Shown here: positions 43,386-52,723 of the stretch, piece after piece | Position numbering within the stretch: the stretch's first letter is position 1 | Layout: each line of letters begins with the position of its first letter | DNA from: CAYWPG01 sp964460035 | GTDB taxonomy: Bacteria; Pseudomonadota; Gammaproteobacteria; Nitrococcales; AK92 | DNA: 64,000 nt | Assembly (NCBI GenBank): GCA_964460035.1 | Contig: CAYWPG010000017.1 | Coordinates: forward strand, 1-64,000 | Direction of reading: 5' to 3' | Translations under genes and position numbers: made by a program | The notes under the pieces: model-generated | Databases searched by the model: none | The model's input: the letters and a program-made list of their open reading frames with translations, nothing else | Told to the model about the DNA's origin: nothing

Positions 43386-44147
43386 CTAGTATTTGTAGCC
43401 CCTGTGCACGGCGCAGATTCCGCCGCTGAGGTTGAAGTACTCGCAGTCCTCCAGTCCTGCCTCGACCATCATCTCCCGCAGCTCTTCTTGATTCGGATGC
43501 ATGCGGATGGATTCGGCCAAGTAGCGATAGCTGTCCGCATCGTTGGCAACCAGCTTGCCCATGCGCGGCAGCAGCTGGAAAGAGTACAGATCGTACAGCG
43601 GGCGCAGGGGCTTGATGTAGAGCTGAGAGAACTCGAGCACCACTACGCAGCCGCCCGGCTTGAGCACGCGCCGCATCTCCCGCAGCGCCCGCTCCTTATC
43701 GGTAACGTTGCGCAGTCCGAACGCTATGGTGACCCGGTCGAAGTGGTTGCTGGCAAAAGGCAGCGCTTCGGCGTTGGCCAGCACGAAGTCGACATTGCCC
43801 ACCCGACCTGCGTCTATCATGCGGTCGCGTCCCAGGGTCAGCATCGCCTCGTTGATGTCGGACATTACTACCCTGCCCTGCTCGCCGACGCGGTCGGCCA
43901 TCAGTCGGGCAAGATCGCCCGTGCCGCTGGCCAGATCGAGTATGCGCTGCCCCCGCCGCACGTTCGCGTACGCCACTGCCTGCCGCTTCCAGAGCCGATG
44001 CAGGCCGGCCGACATCAAGTCGTTCATCAGATCGTACTTGTCGGCGACCGAGCGGAACACCGCACGGACGCGCGCGACCTTCTCGTGCACCGGTACTTCC
44101 TGGAAGCCGAAGTGGGTGGTGTCGCCTGCCTTGTCCCGCGGATTCAT
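43386..44147 (-). CDS. ubiE: Ubiquinone/menaquinone C-methyltransferase UbiE
   Basis: This 253-residue SAM-dependent enzyme methylates the quinone ring. The N-terminus THFGFQEVPVHEKVARV, SAM motif LDLASGTGDLARLMAD and the C-terminal YFNLSGGICAVHRGYKY are typical. ATG 44147 follows GAGGG that overlaps the stop of the DUF971 gene; longer in-frame readings lie inside that gene. Confidence 0.97.
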   Translation of the reverse strand: MNPRDKAGDTTHFGFQEVPVHEKVARVRAVFRSVADKYDLMNDLMSAGLHRLWKRQAVAYANVRRGQRILDLASGTGDLARLMADRVGEQGRVVMSDINEAMLTLGRDRMIDAGRVGNVDFVLANAEALPFASNHFDRVTIAFGLRNVTDKERALREMRRVLKPGGCVVVLEFSQLYIKPLRPLYDLYSFQLLPRMGKLVANDADSYRYLAESIRMHPNQEELREMMVEAGLEDCEYFNLSGGICAVHRGYKY

Positions 44148-44155
44148 GTTCGCCC

Positions 44156-44545
44156 TCAGTCTTGCTCGTCTTGGCGTCGGTAACCGGCGGCGGCTAGCGC
44201 CCGCAGATAGTCCTGCCAATAGATGTCTTGGTTGATCCCCAGCTCGTACAGCAGATCCCAGCTATACAGCCCGCTATTGTGCCCGTCGTCGAATACCAGG
44301 CGCACGGCGTACTGGCCGACCGGTTCGATGGCGCTGATGTTCACCGATTCCTTGCCGACTTGCAGCACCGCTTGACCCGGGCCGTGGCCGCGGACTTCGG
44401 CCGACGGCGAGTATACGCGCAAATATTCGCACGGCAGCCGGAAGCGCCGGCCGTTGTCGAACGCCACTTCCAGCACGCGGGAGCGCTTGTGGAGCTTGAT
44501 CAGAGTAGGCACCACGCCGTGCTGTTTGCGCTCAAGTCTCTGCAT
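44156..44545 (-). CDS. DUF971 protein (gamma-butyrobetaine-hydroxylase N-terminal-like)
   Basis: This 129-residue protein is a stand-alone DUF971 domain. Motifs LEVAFDNGRRFRLPCEYLR, AVRLVFDDGHNSGLYSWDLL and the aromatic-rich C-terminus fit the family; the role is unknown. The lone Cys in the LPCEYLRVYSPSAE block is shared by many members. Its start overlaps the hslU stop as TGATG, so it is coupled to the HslUV protease. Confidence 0.9.
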   Translation of the reverse strand: MQRLERKQHGVVPTLIKLHKRSRVLEVAFDNGRRFRLPCEYLRVYSPSAEVRGHGPGQAVLQVGKESVNISAIEPVGQYAVRLVFDDGHNSGLYSWDLLYELGINQDIYWQDYLRALAAAGYRRQDEQD

Positions 44546-45879
44546 CAGAGGATGTACCGGCTCAAATCTTCGTTACGGGCGAGATCCGCGAGGTGTTTCT
44601 CCACGTACTCGGCATCGATGCGGATGGTTTGCCCGCTGCGGTCCGGCGCTTCGAACGATACCGTCTCAAGCAAGCGCTCCATGACCGTGTGCAGGCGCCG
44701 CGCTCCTATGTTCTCTGTGCGCTCGTTGACCTCCCAGGCCACTTCCGCGATCTTGGCCACGCCATCGTCGGTGAACTCCAGACGGCAGCCCTCGGTTTCC
44801 ATCAGCGCCTGGTATTGACGCACCAGCGAGGCATCCGGTTCGGTGAGTATGCGTACGAAGTCTTCGACCGACAGCGCATCGAGCTCCACCCGGATCGGCA
44901 AGCGCCCCTGCAACTCCGGAATGAGGTCCGATGGCTTGGACAGATGGAACGCACCGGACGCGATGAACAGGATATGGTCGGTACGCACCATGCCGTATTT
45001 GGTGGAAACCGTGGAGCCTTCCACCAGCGGCAGCAGATCGCGCTGCACGCCTTCGCGCGAGACGTCGGCGCCGCCCACATCGGCGCGTTTGGCGATCTTG
45101 TCGATCTCGTCCAGGAAGACGATGCCGTGCTGCTCGACCTTCTCCAGCGCGCGGGCCTTGATCTCCTCTTCGTTGATCATCTTGGCCGCTTCTTCCTCGC
45201 GCAGCACCTTGAGCGCGTCTTTCACTTTCATCTTGCGCGTCTTGGTGCGCTCGCCGGTGATATTCTGGAACAGGCTCTGCAGCTGACTGGTCATCTCTTC
45301 CATGCCGGGCGGTGCCATGATTTCCACGCCCACCGGCACGGCGCGCACTTCTATCTGCACTTCGCGATCGTCGAGTTCGCCCTCGCGCAGTTTCTTACGC
45401 AGTTTCTGGCGGGTGGCGGAATTGTCCTCCGCGGGCTCGTCGTCCCAGCCCATTCCGCTGCGCGGGCGTGGCAGCAGCACGTCGAGCAGGCGCTCCTCGG
45501 CTGCATCCTCGGCGCGAGCGCGGACCCGCTGCATCTCCTCTTCGCGCGTGAGCTTGATCGCGACCTCCATCAGATCGCGGATGATCGACTCCACATCGCG
45601 GCCCACATAGCCCACTTCGGTGAACTTGGTGGCTTCGATCTTGATGAACGGTGCCTGCGCGAGCTTGGCCAGTCGGCGCGCGATTTCGGTCTTGCCGACG
45701 CCGGTGGGACCGATCATCAGGATGTTCTTGGGGGTGATCTCGTTGCGCAGGGCCGGATCGACTTGCATTCGGCGCCAGCGGTTGCGCAGCGCGATGGCTA
45801 CCGCGCGCTTGGCCTTGGCCTGGCCGATGATGTGTTTATCCAGCTCCTGAACGATCTCCCGAGGCGTCATGTAGGACAT
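44545..45879 (-). CDS. hslU: ATP-dependent protease ATPase subunit HslU
   Basis: This 444-residue AAA+ unfoldase feeds HslV. Walker A is GPTGVGKTEIARRLAKL, the I-domain occupies the middle, Walker B is IVFLDEIDKI, and the C-terminus LSRYIL is the tail that opens HslV. ATG 45879 (MSYMTPREIVQELD) follows GGAGATCCC. It lies 30 bases after hslV. Confidence 0.97.
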   Translation of the reverse strand: MSYMTPREIVQELDKHIIGQAKAKRAVAIALRNRWRRMQVDPALRNEITPKNILMIGPTGVGKTEIARRLAKLAQAPFIKIEATKFTEVGYVGRDVESIIRDLMEVAIKLTREEEMQRVRARAEDAAEERLLDVLLPRPRSGMGWDDEPAEDNSATRQKLRKKLREGELDDREVQIEVRAVPVGVEIMAPPGMEEMTSQLQSLFQNITGERTKTRKMKVKDALKVLREEEAAKMINEEEIKARALEKVEQHGIVFLDEIDKIAKRADVGGADVSREGVQRDLLPLVEGSTVSTKYGMVRTDHILFIASGAFHLSKPSDLIPELQGRLPIRVELDALSVEDFVRILTEPDASLVRQYQALMETEGCRLEFTDDGVAKIAEVAWEVNERTENIGARRLHTVMERLLETVSFEAPDRSGQTIRIDAEYVEKHLADLARNEDLSRYIL

Positions 45880-45909
45880 GGGATCTCCTTGCAAGTGCGT
45901 CGGCAGCGC

Positions 45910-46467
45910 TTAGCTCGAAGCGCTATCGTCCGGCGCCAGTTCCTCGAGGGTGAGGTTGTGATTGGTGTAAATGCAGATATCGGCGGCGATCTTCATGGCC
46001 TTCTCGACCACCTCGCGCGCCGATAGTTCGGTGTTCTCCATCAATGCGGTGGCTGCGGCCTGCGCGAACGCGCCGCCGGAGCCGATGGCAATCAGATCGT
46101 GCTCGGGTTCGACCACATCGCCATTGCCCGAAATCATCAAAAGCGCGTTCTTATCGGCGACTACCAGCAGCGCCTCCAGACGGCGCAGCACCCGGTCCGA
46201 GCGCCAGTCTTTGGCCATTTCGACTGCGGAGCGGGTAAGGTTGCCCCGGTGCTTCTCGAGCTGGCCCTCGAAACGCTCGAACAGCGTGAACGCATCCGCT
46301 GTGCCGCCCGCGAAGCCGGCCAGCACCTGATCGTGGAAAAGACGCCGCACCTTGCGGGCGTTGCCTTTCATGATCGTGTTGCCAAGCGTGACCTGGCCGT
46401 CGCCGCCCATGGCTACATGGCCGTAGCGGCGTACCGCGAGAATGGTGGTGCCTCTGAACTGTTCCAC
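45910..46467 (-). CDS. hslV: ATP-dependent protease subunit HslV
   Basis: This 185-residue peptidase has the N-terminal-Thr type of active site: after processing the chain would start TTILAVRR. GDGQVTLGNTIMKGNARKVRR and GFAGGTADAFTLFERF are family blocks. The start is GTG at 46467 (VEQFRGTT), aligned with homologues; the frame is open much further but without homology. CGGAG lies about ten bases upstream. Confidence 0.95.
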   Translation of the reverse strand: MEQFRGTTILAVRRYGHVAMGGDGQVTLGNTIMKGNARKVRRLFHDQVLAGFAGGTADAFTLFERFEGQLEKHRGNLTRSAVEMAKDWRSDRVLRRLEALLVVADKNALLMISGNGDVVEPEHDLIAIGSGGAFAQAAATALMENTELSAREVVEKAMKIAADICIYTNHNLTLEELAPDDSASS

Positions 46468-46761
46468 TGATAGACAACTCCGTTTGCGGGCGGCCGGGGA
46501 AGGTGGGAGATAGCCGATGGCTGATCGCCCCGCGGCCGCGGGCATGCCTGGGGTGGATTGTACTATATGGGACCGCTCAGCGGTGTCTTCTGCCGATGGC
46601 CGAAACCCTCGCCGCGCAAGACCGGCACCGGTCCCGGCGTTTGTCTCAAGCTTTGCGGCAGGGGCCCGATATGCGAATGGTCGATCAGACAGCTGTAACC
46701 ACTCTCTCTCTCTCTCTCTTCTCGCCCTAGGCGGCTCGGAAGCAACATTTGAGGAGCCGAA
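46468..46761. other. Divergent region between hslV and the chemoreceptor gene
   Basis: It holds no gene. On the minus strand AAGACA (46589-46584), 16 bases, TATAGT (46567-46562) could be an hslV promoter, with an inverted repeat ACCGCTCAGCGGT (46572-46584) inside it. On the plus side lies a (CT)9 tract (46702-46719) before the chemoreceptor gene. No heat-shock promoter with both boxes was found. Confidence 0.45.
46702..46719 (+). repeat. (CT)9 dinucleotide repeat
   Basis: Nine uninterrupted CT units, ending 42 bases before the chemoreceptor start codon and upstream of its GAGGAG ribosome-binding site. Such tracts can change length by slippage. Confidence 0.95.
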
Positions 46762-48399
46762 ATGACTAAGGTACTGCGCAAGGTGTCCATGCGGCATCGC
46801 ATGGTTGTGTTGTCTGCCTTGATTCTGCTCGGGATGGCCGGGATCGGGATTACCGCGGTCTTGCAAGTTTGGAACGCCGCCCTGGCGATCCAGAAGCATG
46901 CCGTACAGCACGTGGTGGAGGTTGGGCACAGCCTTCTGCAGGCCTATCAGGCCGAGGTCGAGGCCGGGCGACTGTCGCTCGCGGACGCTCAGGAGCGCGC
47001 AAAATTGGCTATCCGCGCGATCCGCTACGGCGACAACGAGTATCTGTGGATAAACGACATGCAGCCCGTAATGGTCATGCATCCGATCTCGCCCGAGCTC
47101 GATGGCCGGGACGTGAGCGATATCGCCGATCCGACGGGTAAGCGGCTGTTCCAGGAGTTCGCCAAGGTGGCGCGCCGCGATGGCGGGGGGTTCGTCGACT
47201 ACATGTGGCCTTACCCGGGCCGGAGCGAACCGGAGGACAAGCTTTCCTACGTCAAACTGTTCGAGCCCTGGGGCTGGATTATCGGCTCGGGCATCTACCT
47301 CCAGGAACTGAATGCGACCAATCGAAGCCTGGCAACCGGACTGCTGGTGAAGCTTGGCGGCATGGCGGTGATCTTGGTGGCGCTGGTGTATGCCATCATT
47401 CGTTCCGTCATCGGTCCGATCATCGCTACCACCACTCGGCTGCGCGAGGCTGCCACCGGCAAGGTCGACCTTACTGTCCGGCTCGACACCGATGGCGACG
47501 ACGAATTGGCCGCCATGGCACGCAGCTTCAACCGGCTTGCGGAGACCTTACAGCAGGTCGTTCGAGAGGTAATCCAGGCTACGGTAAATCTGACCCGCGC
47601 CACGGAGACGTTAACGGAAGTTACCAGCGAGACCGAGCAAGGAGGCCTTAGGCAGCAAGCCGATACCGAAGAACTGGCCGCGGCCACCAACCAGATGGCT
47701 GTGACTGTACAGCAGGTCGCTCGCAACGCTGCCACCGCCGCCGAGTCGACACGCCAGGCCGAAGCGGAGGCGACCAACGGTAGGCGGATTGTCGAAGAGA
47801 CCATCGCTTCCGTAAATGAGCTGACCGAGGATCTCGTGCGTTCGCAGTCGGTGGTGGAAAAACTGGCCGCGGACTCGCACAGCATCGGCACAGTGCTGGA
47901 TGTGATAAACGGCATTGCCGAGCAAACTAACCTGTTGGCCCTGAACGCTGCGATCGAGGCGGCGCGCGCAGGTCAACAGGGACGCGGTTTCGCAGTGGTC
48001 GCCGAAGAGGTGCGTACGCTGGCGCAGCGCACGCAGCGCTCGACACAGCAAATCCAGGACATCATCGGCCGGCTGCAAGAGCATGCTACCCAGGCGGTGG
48101 CCAGCATTAACGAGAATGCTCAGCTGGCAAATCGGACGGTGGAGGAGTCGGCGCGCGCCGGCGATGCGCTCAATGCGATAACCGCCGCGGTGGCGACGAT
48201 AAACGATATGAACGTGCAAATCGCCAGCGCGGCTGAAGAGCAAGCCGTAACCGCCGAGCAGATCAATCGCAACATGAGCGACATTCGCGACGTCGCGGCG
48301 GCTACCCGTGAGGGCGTGGGGCGGGTACGAAGCGCGGTAGACGAGCTGGCAGCTATGGCTAGCCGTTTGCACGGCATGACCCGGCGGGTGCGTGCCTGA
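46762..48399 (+). CDS. Methyl-accepting chemotaxis protein with Cache sensor
   Basis: This 545-residue chemoreceptor has one membrane helix at about 14-36 and a periplasmic single-Cache domain (YLWINDMQPVMVMHP and GWIIGSGIYLQEL). A second helix lies at about 186-212, then a HAMP domain (RSVIGPIIATTTRLREAA). The cytoplasmic signalling hairpin has the tip IAEQTNLLALNAAIEAARAG. There is no C-terminal receptor pentapeptide. GAGGAG lies before the ATG. The ligand is unknown. Confidence 0.95.
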   Translation: MTKVLRKVSMRHRMVVLSALILLGMAGIGITAVLQVWNAALAIQKHAVQHVVEVGHSLLQAYQAEVEAGRLSLADAQERAKLAIRAIRYGDNEYLWINDMQPVMVMHPISPELDGRDVSDIADPTGKRLFQEFAKVARRDGGGFVDYMWPYPGRSEPEDKLSYVKLFEPWGWIIGSGIYLQELNATNRSLATGLLVKLGGMAVILVALVYAIIRSVIGPIIATTTRLREAATGKVDLTVRLDTDGDDELAAMARSFNRLAETLQQVVREVIQATVNLTRATETLTEVTSETEQGGLRQQADTEELAAATNQMAVTVQQVARNAATAAESTRQAEAEATNGRRIVEETIASVNELTEDLVRSQSVVEKLAADSHSIGTVLDVINGIAEQTNLLALNAAIEAARAGQQGRGFAVVAEEVRTLAQRTQRSTQQIQDIIGRLQEHATQAVASINENAQLANRTVEESARAGDALNAITAAVATINDMNVQIASAAEEQAVTAEQINRNMSDIRDVAAATREGVGRVRSAVDELAAMASRLHGMTRRVRA

Positions 48400-48852
48400 G
48401 TAGAGCCGCTTGTCCTTCCAAGGCACTTGCAGCGGGGCCTGGCAGCGGCGGATCGTGTCCGCGCCGCAGCCGGGCTCCGTGACGGGCTTTGTCAGTCAAG
48501 CGATTCGTTTCCCCGTGTCTACTGATTGCCCTGCGGCCAGCGGCATCGACGAACCGTTTTCATCATCGGCCTGAGGAGGCAGGTCGCGAGCCCCGCGGAG
48601 GAAGGCAACCGCCGCCGGCGCAGCTCTGCGCCGGGCGCGCGCGATACCCGTTGTTTCGGCGTTATCGGATAGCTGCTATAGTCCATGCACCGAAAAAACG
48701 CCGTCGATTCCCCGATCGGTTTGTCTAGCGCTGCGGACGCAACGCCAGGCCGGCGCGGTTCGTGTCTTATTTACTTTAACGCCCTGGGATATTCCTTGAG
48801 ACGAGGTCACGATAGCAGAACAATTGGTTCGCACCGTCTATTGCGGGACGGC
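48400..48852. other. 453-base gap after the chemoreceptor gene
   Basis: No gene or clear regulatory site was found. Short open frames exist but have no ribosome-binding site or recognisable product. Confidence 0.5.
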
Positions 48853-49200
48853 ATGGCGACGATCGTTGGCTTTCTGCTATGCGTGTTCGTGCTGAGTGCT
48901 GGTGGCGCGGGGATTGCGCCGCGGTACGACCTCGAATGCCGGGTGAATGCCGCGACCGGCCACCTTCTCGCGAACGGATCGCTGCGGGGAGTGCGTCAGG
49001 TCGTCGCAAGCGACGATGTGGCTGGCTGGCTGGAACCCAACCACGACGGCCCCGATCTCTCGCTCCCATTTGCGGTGATTCCCGTTAAGGTTGCGGCTGC
49101 GTGGCATGTGGTCTATGAGCATGTCGCGGCCGCGCGCCCAGGATTGCTGTTCGGAACGCTGCTCGCTTACGCTGGCGGGCCACGCGCTCCACCTCCCTAG
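48853..49200 (+). CDS. Hypothetical exported protein, doubtful
   Basis: The 115-residue product MATIVGFLLCVFVLSAGGAG begins with a plausible signal peptide; the rest is not recognised and ends in a short Pro-rich tail. Codon use resembles the neighbours, but the ribosome-binding site (GGGAC) is weak and no partner gene is present. The frame is open for another 56 codons upstream. It may be spurious. Confidence 0.3.
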   Translation: MATIVGFLLCVFVLSAGGAGIAPRYDLECRVNAATGHLLANGSLRGVRQVVASDDVAGWLEPNHDGPDLSLPFAVIPVKVAAAWHVVYEHVAAARPGLLFGTLLAYAGGPRAPPP

Positions 49201-49336
49201 CGGGCCGGCTGTATAGCTGGCGGCGTTCATGTTGTGTGGACGTCCCGCGGCGGATGTTTCATTTCGATGGCCGCAGGCACGCTGTGTCGCAAGTCGTGTG
49301 CGTCGCGGCATTGCTGTGCCGGGAGTTGCGTTGAGC

Positions 49337-49355
49337 CTGACGCTTGAAGCGTCAG
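49337..49355. promoter_or_regulatory. Inverted repeat 1 upstream of the Mrp operon
   Basis: CTGACGCT (49337-49344), three bases, AGCGTCAG (49348-49355); a perfect 8-base stem. It may be an operator or an RNA hairpin. Confidence 0.5.
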
Positions 49356-49383
49356 CGGTCAGGGTTGCCGAAGCACTATGGAA

Positions 49384-49397
49384 GTGCGCATGCGCAC
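49384..49397. promoter_or_regulatory. Inverted repeat 2 upstream of the Mrp operon
   Basis: GTGCGCATGCGCAC is a perfect 14-base palindrome without spacer, which suits a dimeric DNA-binding protein better than an RNA hairpin. Confidence 0.5.
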
Positions 49398-49403
49398 CCG
49401 ACC

Positions 49404-49421
49404 GCGTTACCGTCGTAACGC
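49404..49421. promoter_or_regulatory. Inverted repeat 3 upstream of the Mrp operon
   Basis: GCGTTAC (49404-49410), four bases, GTAACGC (49415-49421); a perfect 7-base stem, 46 bases before the first gene of the operon. Confidence 0.5.
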
Positions 49422-49466
49422 TGCCGTAGGAATCATGCGGCGCCGGATTGTAGTGCCTTTACCGAT

Positions 49467-52379
49467 ATGTCGATGAATACTCTGCTGATCATCCTGCTCG
49501 TGCTTCCGTTTGCAGGTAGCGTGGTCGCCGCGTTCTTGCCGACCAATGCCCGCAATGCGGAGGCTTGGTTAGCGGGCGCCGTTGCGCTCGTGGCGCTGGC
49601 CATAGCGGCAAGCACCTATCCGGCAGTGATTGACGGCGGAGTTCTACGCTACACGGCGGCATGGGTGCCGACTCTGGGCCTGAACTTCAGCCTGAGGTTG
49701 GGAGGGTTCGCCTGGATGTTCGCGATGCTCGTGACGGGCATCGGCTTTCTGGTCGTGTTGTATGCACGGTACTACATGTCGCCGGAGGATCCGGTGCCGC
49801 GCTTCTTCTCGTTCCTGCTGGCGTTCATGGGCGCCATGCTCGGCGTGGTACTGTCCGGCAACCTGATCCAGCTCGCGTTCTTCTGGGAGCTCACCAGCCT
49901 GTTCTCCTTCCTGCTGATCGGGTATTGGCACCACAACGCGCTTGCTCGTACCGGCGCGCGCATGGCGCTGATCGTCACTGGCGCCGGCGGTCTGTGCTTG
50001 TTGGCCGGCGTGCTGGTGCTTGGCCATATCGTCGGCAGTTACGATTTGGACTATGTGCTGGCGGCAGGCGATGCGATACGTGCGCACGCCCTGTATGTCC
50101 CCGCTCTGATCCTGATTCTTCTCGGCGCATTCACCAAGAGCGCCCAGTTCCCGTTCCAGTTCTGGTTGCCGCACGCCATGGCAGCACCCACGCCGGTGTC
50201 GGCCTATCTGCACTCGGCGACCATGGTGAAGGCAGGAGTATTCCTGCTTACGCTGCTGTGGCCCGTGCTCTCGGGCACCGCAGAGTGGTTCTGGATCGTC
50301 ACCTGCGTCGGCTTGATCACGATGTTGGTGGGCGCCTATCTGGCGATGTTCCAGCACGATCTAAAAGGCCTGCTGGCCTACTCTACCATCAGTCATTTGG
50401 GCCTAATCACGCTGCTGCTTGGGCTAAGCACTCCGCTGGCGGCGGTCGCGGCCATTTTCCACATTATTAACCACGCGACGTTCAAGGCCTCGCTGTTCAT
50501 GGCCGCCGGCATCATCGACCACGAGACCGGCACGCGGGATATGCGCATCTTGGGCGGCTTGCGCCGAGCGATGCCGATCACTGCCACCTTGGCCATCGTC
50601 GCCAGTGCGGCGATGGCCGGCGTGCCGCTGTTGAACGGCTTTCTCTCCAAGGAGATGTTCTTCGCCGAGGCGATTGCTACGGAGACTTCCGTTCCGGCCA
50701 TGGGCGTGTTGCTGACACTAGCGGCACCCCTGTGGGGCGTGTTCAGTGTCGTTTACTCGCTGCGCTTTATCACCGGCGCATTCTTCGGCGCGCCGGCCAC
50801 CGACTTGCCGCGTACGCCCCATGAACCGCCGCGCTGGATGCGTTTCCCCGTGGAGATGCTGGTACTGGCCTGTCTGGCGGTAGGGATGATCCCCGGCATT
50901 GTGATAGGTCCCTACCTTGCGGCGGCGGTGAAAAGTGTGCTTGGCGAGGCGACCCCCTACTACAGCCTCGCCGTGTGGCATGGCGTGACGCCGGCTCTGA
51001 TTATGAGCGTTGGCGTCCTGCTAGGCGGGGCCCTTGCTTATTGGCTGTCGAGGGACTACCTGCTGCGGGATCGCCAGGGACCGCCTCTGGTGCCTTTGCA
51101 GGGCAAGCAGGTCTTCGATCAGCTGCTGGTGTTCGTGTCCTGGCGCATGGCGAGCTGGCTGGAGGCGGTCCTGGGCACGCGTCGCCTGCAGCCTCAGTTA
51201 CTGTTGCTGGTTTGCACGACCATCGTGGTGGCGGCCGCCACGCTATGGAGCAGGGGCTTGGGTGCGGGCGAGTTTGCCGCATCACCCGTGGACCCCGTAC
51301 TCGCCCTGGTGTGGTTGCTGGGCGGGGCCTGCGCGGTGGGCGCGGCTTATCAGGCCAAGTTCCATCGCCTGGCGGCACTGGTTCTGCTTGGCGGGGCCGG
51401 GTTGTCTACGTGCATCACCTTCGTGTGGCTCTCGGCGCCGGACCTGGGTATGACGCAGCTCATGGTAGAGATCGTTACTACCGTACTGCTGTTACTGGGG
51501 TTGCGTTGGCTGCCAAAGCGCATCAAGGACGCACGCACCACGGCGACGGAAGCGGCGCGCCGCAGCCGCGATCTGCTCATCGCGCTCGCCGCCGGTGGCG
51601 GGCTGGGTGCGTTGGCCTACGTGGTGATGACCCGTCCGCAAACCGATAGCATTTCGCGCTTTTTCTTGGAGCGCGCCTACAGCGAGGGTGGCGGGACCAA
51701 CGTTGTCAACGTGATTCTCGTCGACTTCCGCGGCTTCGATACCTTAGGCGAGATTACCGTGCTCGGTATCGTCGCTTTGACCTGCTTCTCGCTGCTGCGC
51801 CGCTTCCGGCCGGCGCCCGAGAGCATGGAGCCGCCGCGCCAGCAGCGCATCCTGGATGCCGATAAAGCGGAGCATCAGGCAGGTGACATCATCCCCGACT
51901 ACATACTGGCGCCGTCGGTAATCATGCGCCTGATGTTTCCGATGGCCGGTATCCTTGCGATCTACCTTTTCCTGCGCGGCCATAATATGCCCGGCGGTGG
52001 CTTCGTGGGCGGTCTGGCGCTGGCTATTGCCATCATCGTCCAGTACATGGCCGGCGGCACCCGCTGGTTCGAAGCGCGCTGGCGTATCAACGCCTTGCGC
52101 TGGATAGCGGTGGGCCTTCTATTCGCGGTGGGTACCGGCATCGGGTCCTGGTTCGTGGCCCATCCGTTCCTGACATCCGTCACCCGCTACGTGGAGTTGC
52201 CGCTGCTTGGGGAGCTGCCGTTGGCGAGTGCCATGGCGTTCGATATCGGTGTGTTCGTATTGGTGGTTGGCGCTACCGCGCTGATTCTGCTCGCGCTGGC
52301 GCACCAGTCGCTGCGCAGCCACCGCGCCCCGCGCGCCGAGGCATCCACCTCCACCACCGCCACCGTGAAGGAGTCCTGA
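49467..52379 (+). CDS. mnhA: Mrp-type Na+/H+ antiporter, fused subunits A and B
   Basis: This 970-residue membrane protein is the large subunit of a Mrp/Mnh/Sha multisubunit antiporter. The first two thirds resemble the proton-pumping NuoL type (SAQFPFQFWLPHAMAAPTPV and YLHSATMVKAGVFLL). The last 165 residues, from DYILAPSVIMRLMFP onwards, match MnhB (HNMPGGGFVGGL), so A and B are fused as in PhaAB types. ATG 49467 has no good ribosome-binding site; ATG 49473 is possible. It overlaps mnhC as TGATG. Confidence 0.95.
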   Translation: MSMNTLLIILLVLPFAGSVVAAFLPTNARNAEAWLAGAVALVALAIAASTYPAVIDGGVLRYTAAWVPTLGLNFSLRLGGFAWMFAMLVTGIGFLVVLYARYYMSPEDPVPRFFSFLLAFMGAMLGVVLSGNLIQLAFFWELTSLFSFLLIGYWHHNALARTGARMALIVTGAGGLCLLAGVLVLGHIVGSYDLDYVLAAGDAIRAHALYVPALILILLGAFTKSAQFPFQFWLPHAMAAPTPVSAYLHSATMVKAGVFLLTLLWPVLSGTAEWFWIVTCVGLITMLVGAYLAMFQHDLKGLLAYSTISHLGLITLLLGLSTPLAAVAAIFHIINHATFKASLFMAAGIIDHETGTRDMRILGGLRRAMPITATLAIVASAAMAGVPLLNGFLSKEMFFAEAIATETSVPAMGVLLTLAAPLWGVFSVVYSLRFITGAFFGAPATDLPRTPHEPPRWMRFPVEMLVLACLAVGMIPGIVIGPYLAAAVKSVLGEATPYYSLAVWHGVTPALIMSVGVLLGGALAYWLSRDYLLRDRQGPPLVPLQGKQVFDQLLVFVSWRMASWLEAVLGTRRLQPQLLLLVCTTIVVAAATLWSRGLGAGEFAASPVDPVLALVWLLGGACAVGAAYQAKFHRLAALVLLGGAGLSTCITFVWLSAPDLGMTQLMVEIVTTVLLLLGLRWLPKRIKDARTTATEAARRSRDLLIALAAGGGLGALAYVVMTRPQTDSISRFFLERAYSEGGGTNVVNVILVDFRGFDTLGEITVLGIVALTCFSLLRRFRPAPESMEPPRQQRILDADKAEHQAGDIIPDYILAPSVIMRLMFPMAGILAIYLFLRGHNMPGGGFVGGLALAIAIIVQYMAGGTRWFEARWRINALRWIAVGLLFAVGTGIGSWFVAHPFLTSVTRYVELPLLGELPLASAMAFDIGVFVLVVGATALILLALAHQSLRSHRAPRAEASTSTTATVKES

Positions 52380-52723
52380 TGGAGATAGTTGTTGCGTTTG
52401 CTATTGCGGTAATGGCCACTTCAGGGGTGTGGTTGCTGCTGCGTCCTCGCACATTTCAGGTCATCATCGGGCTATCTCTGCTGTCCTACGCCGTGAATCT
52501 GTTCATCTTCAGCATGGGACGGCTGCGAGTAGGCGCTCCGCCGCTGCTGGAGAAGGGCGGCGTGGTAGATCCGGCCGCGTTCACCGACCCTCTCCCGCAA
52601 GCGCTGGTGCTCACCGCTATCGTCATCGGCTTTGCGACGACGGCGCTTTTTCTGGTGGTGCTGTTGGCTTCCCGCGGCGCGACGGGCACTGATCATGTCG
52701 ACGGCGAGGAGCGCAAGCGGTGA
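52379..52723 (+). CDS. mnhC: Mrp antiporter subunit C
   Basis: This 114-residue protein has three membrane helices and resembles NuoK of complex I. VIIGLSLLSYAVNLFIFSMG and the DPLPQALVLTAIVIGFATTA block are characteristic. It overlaps the A/B gene by one base and mnhD by four. Confidence 0.94.
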   Translation: MEIVVAFAIAVMATSGVWLLLRPRTFQVIIGLSLLSYAVNLFIFSMGRLRVGAPPLLEKGGVVDPAAFTDPLPQALVLTAIVIGFATTALFLVVLLASRGATGTDHVDGEERKR

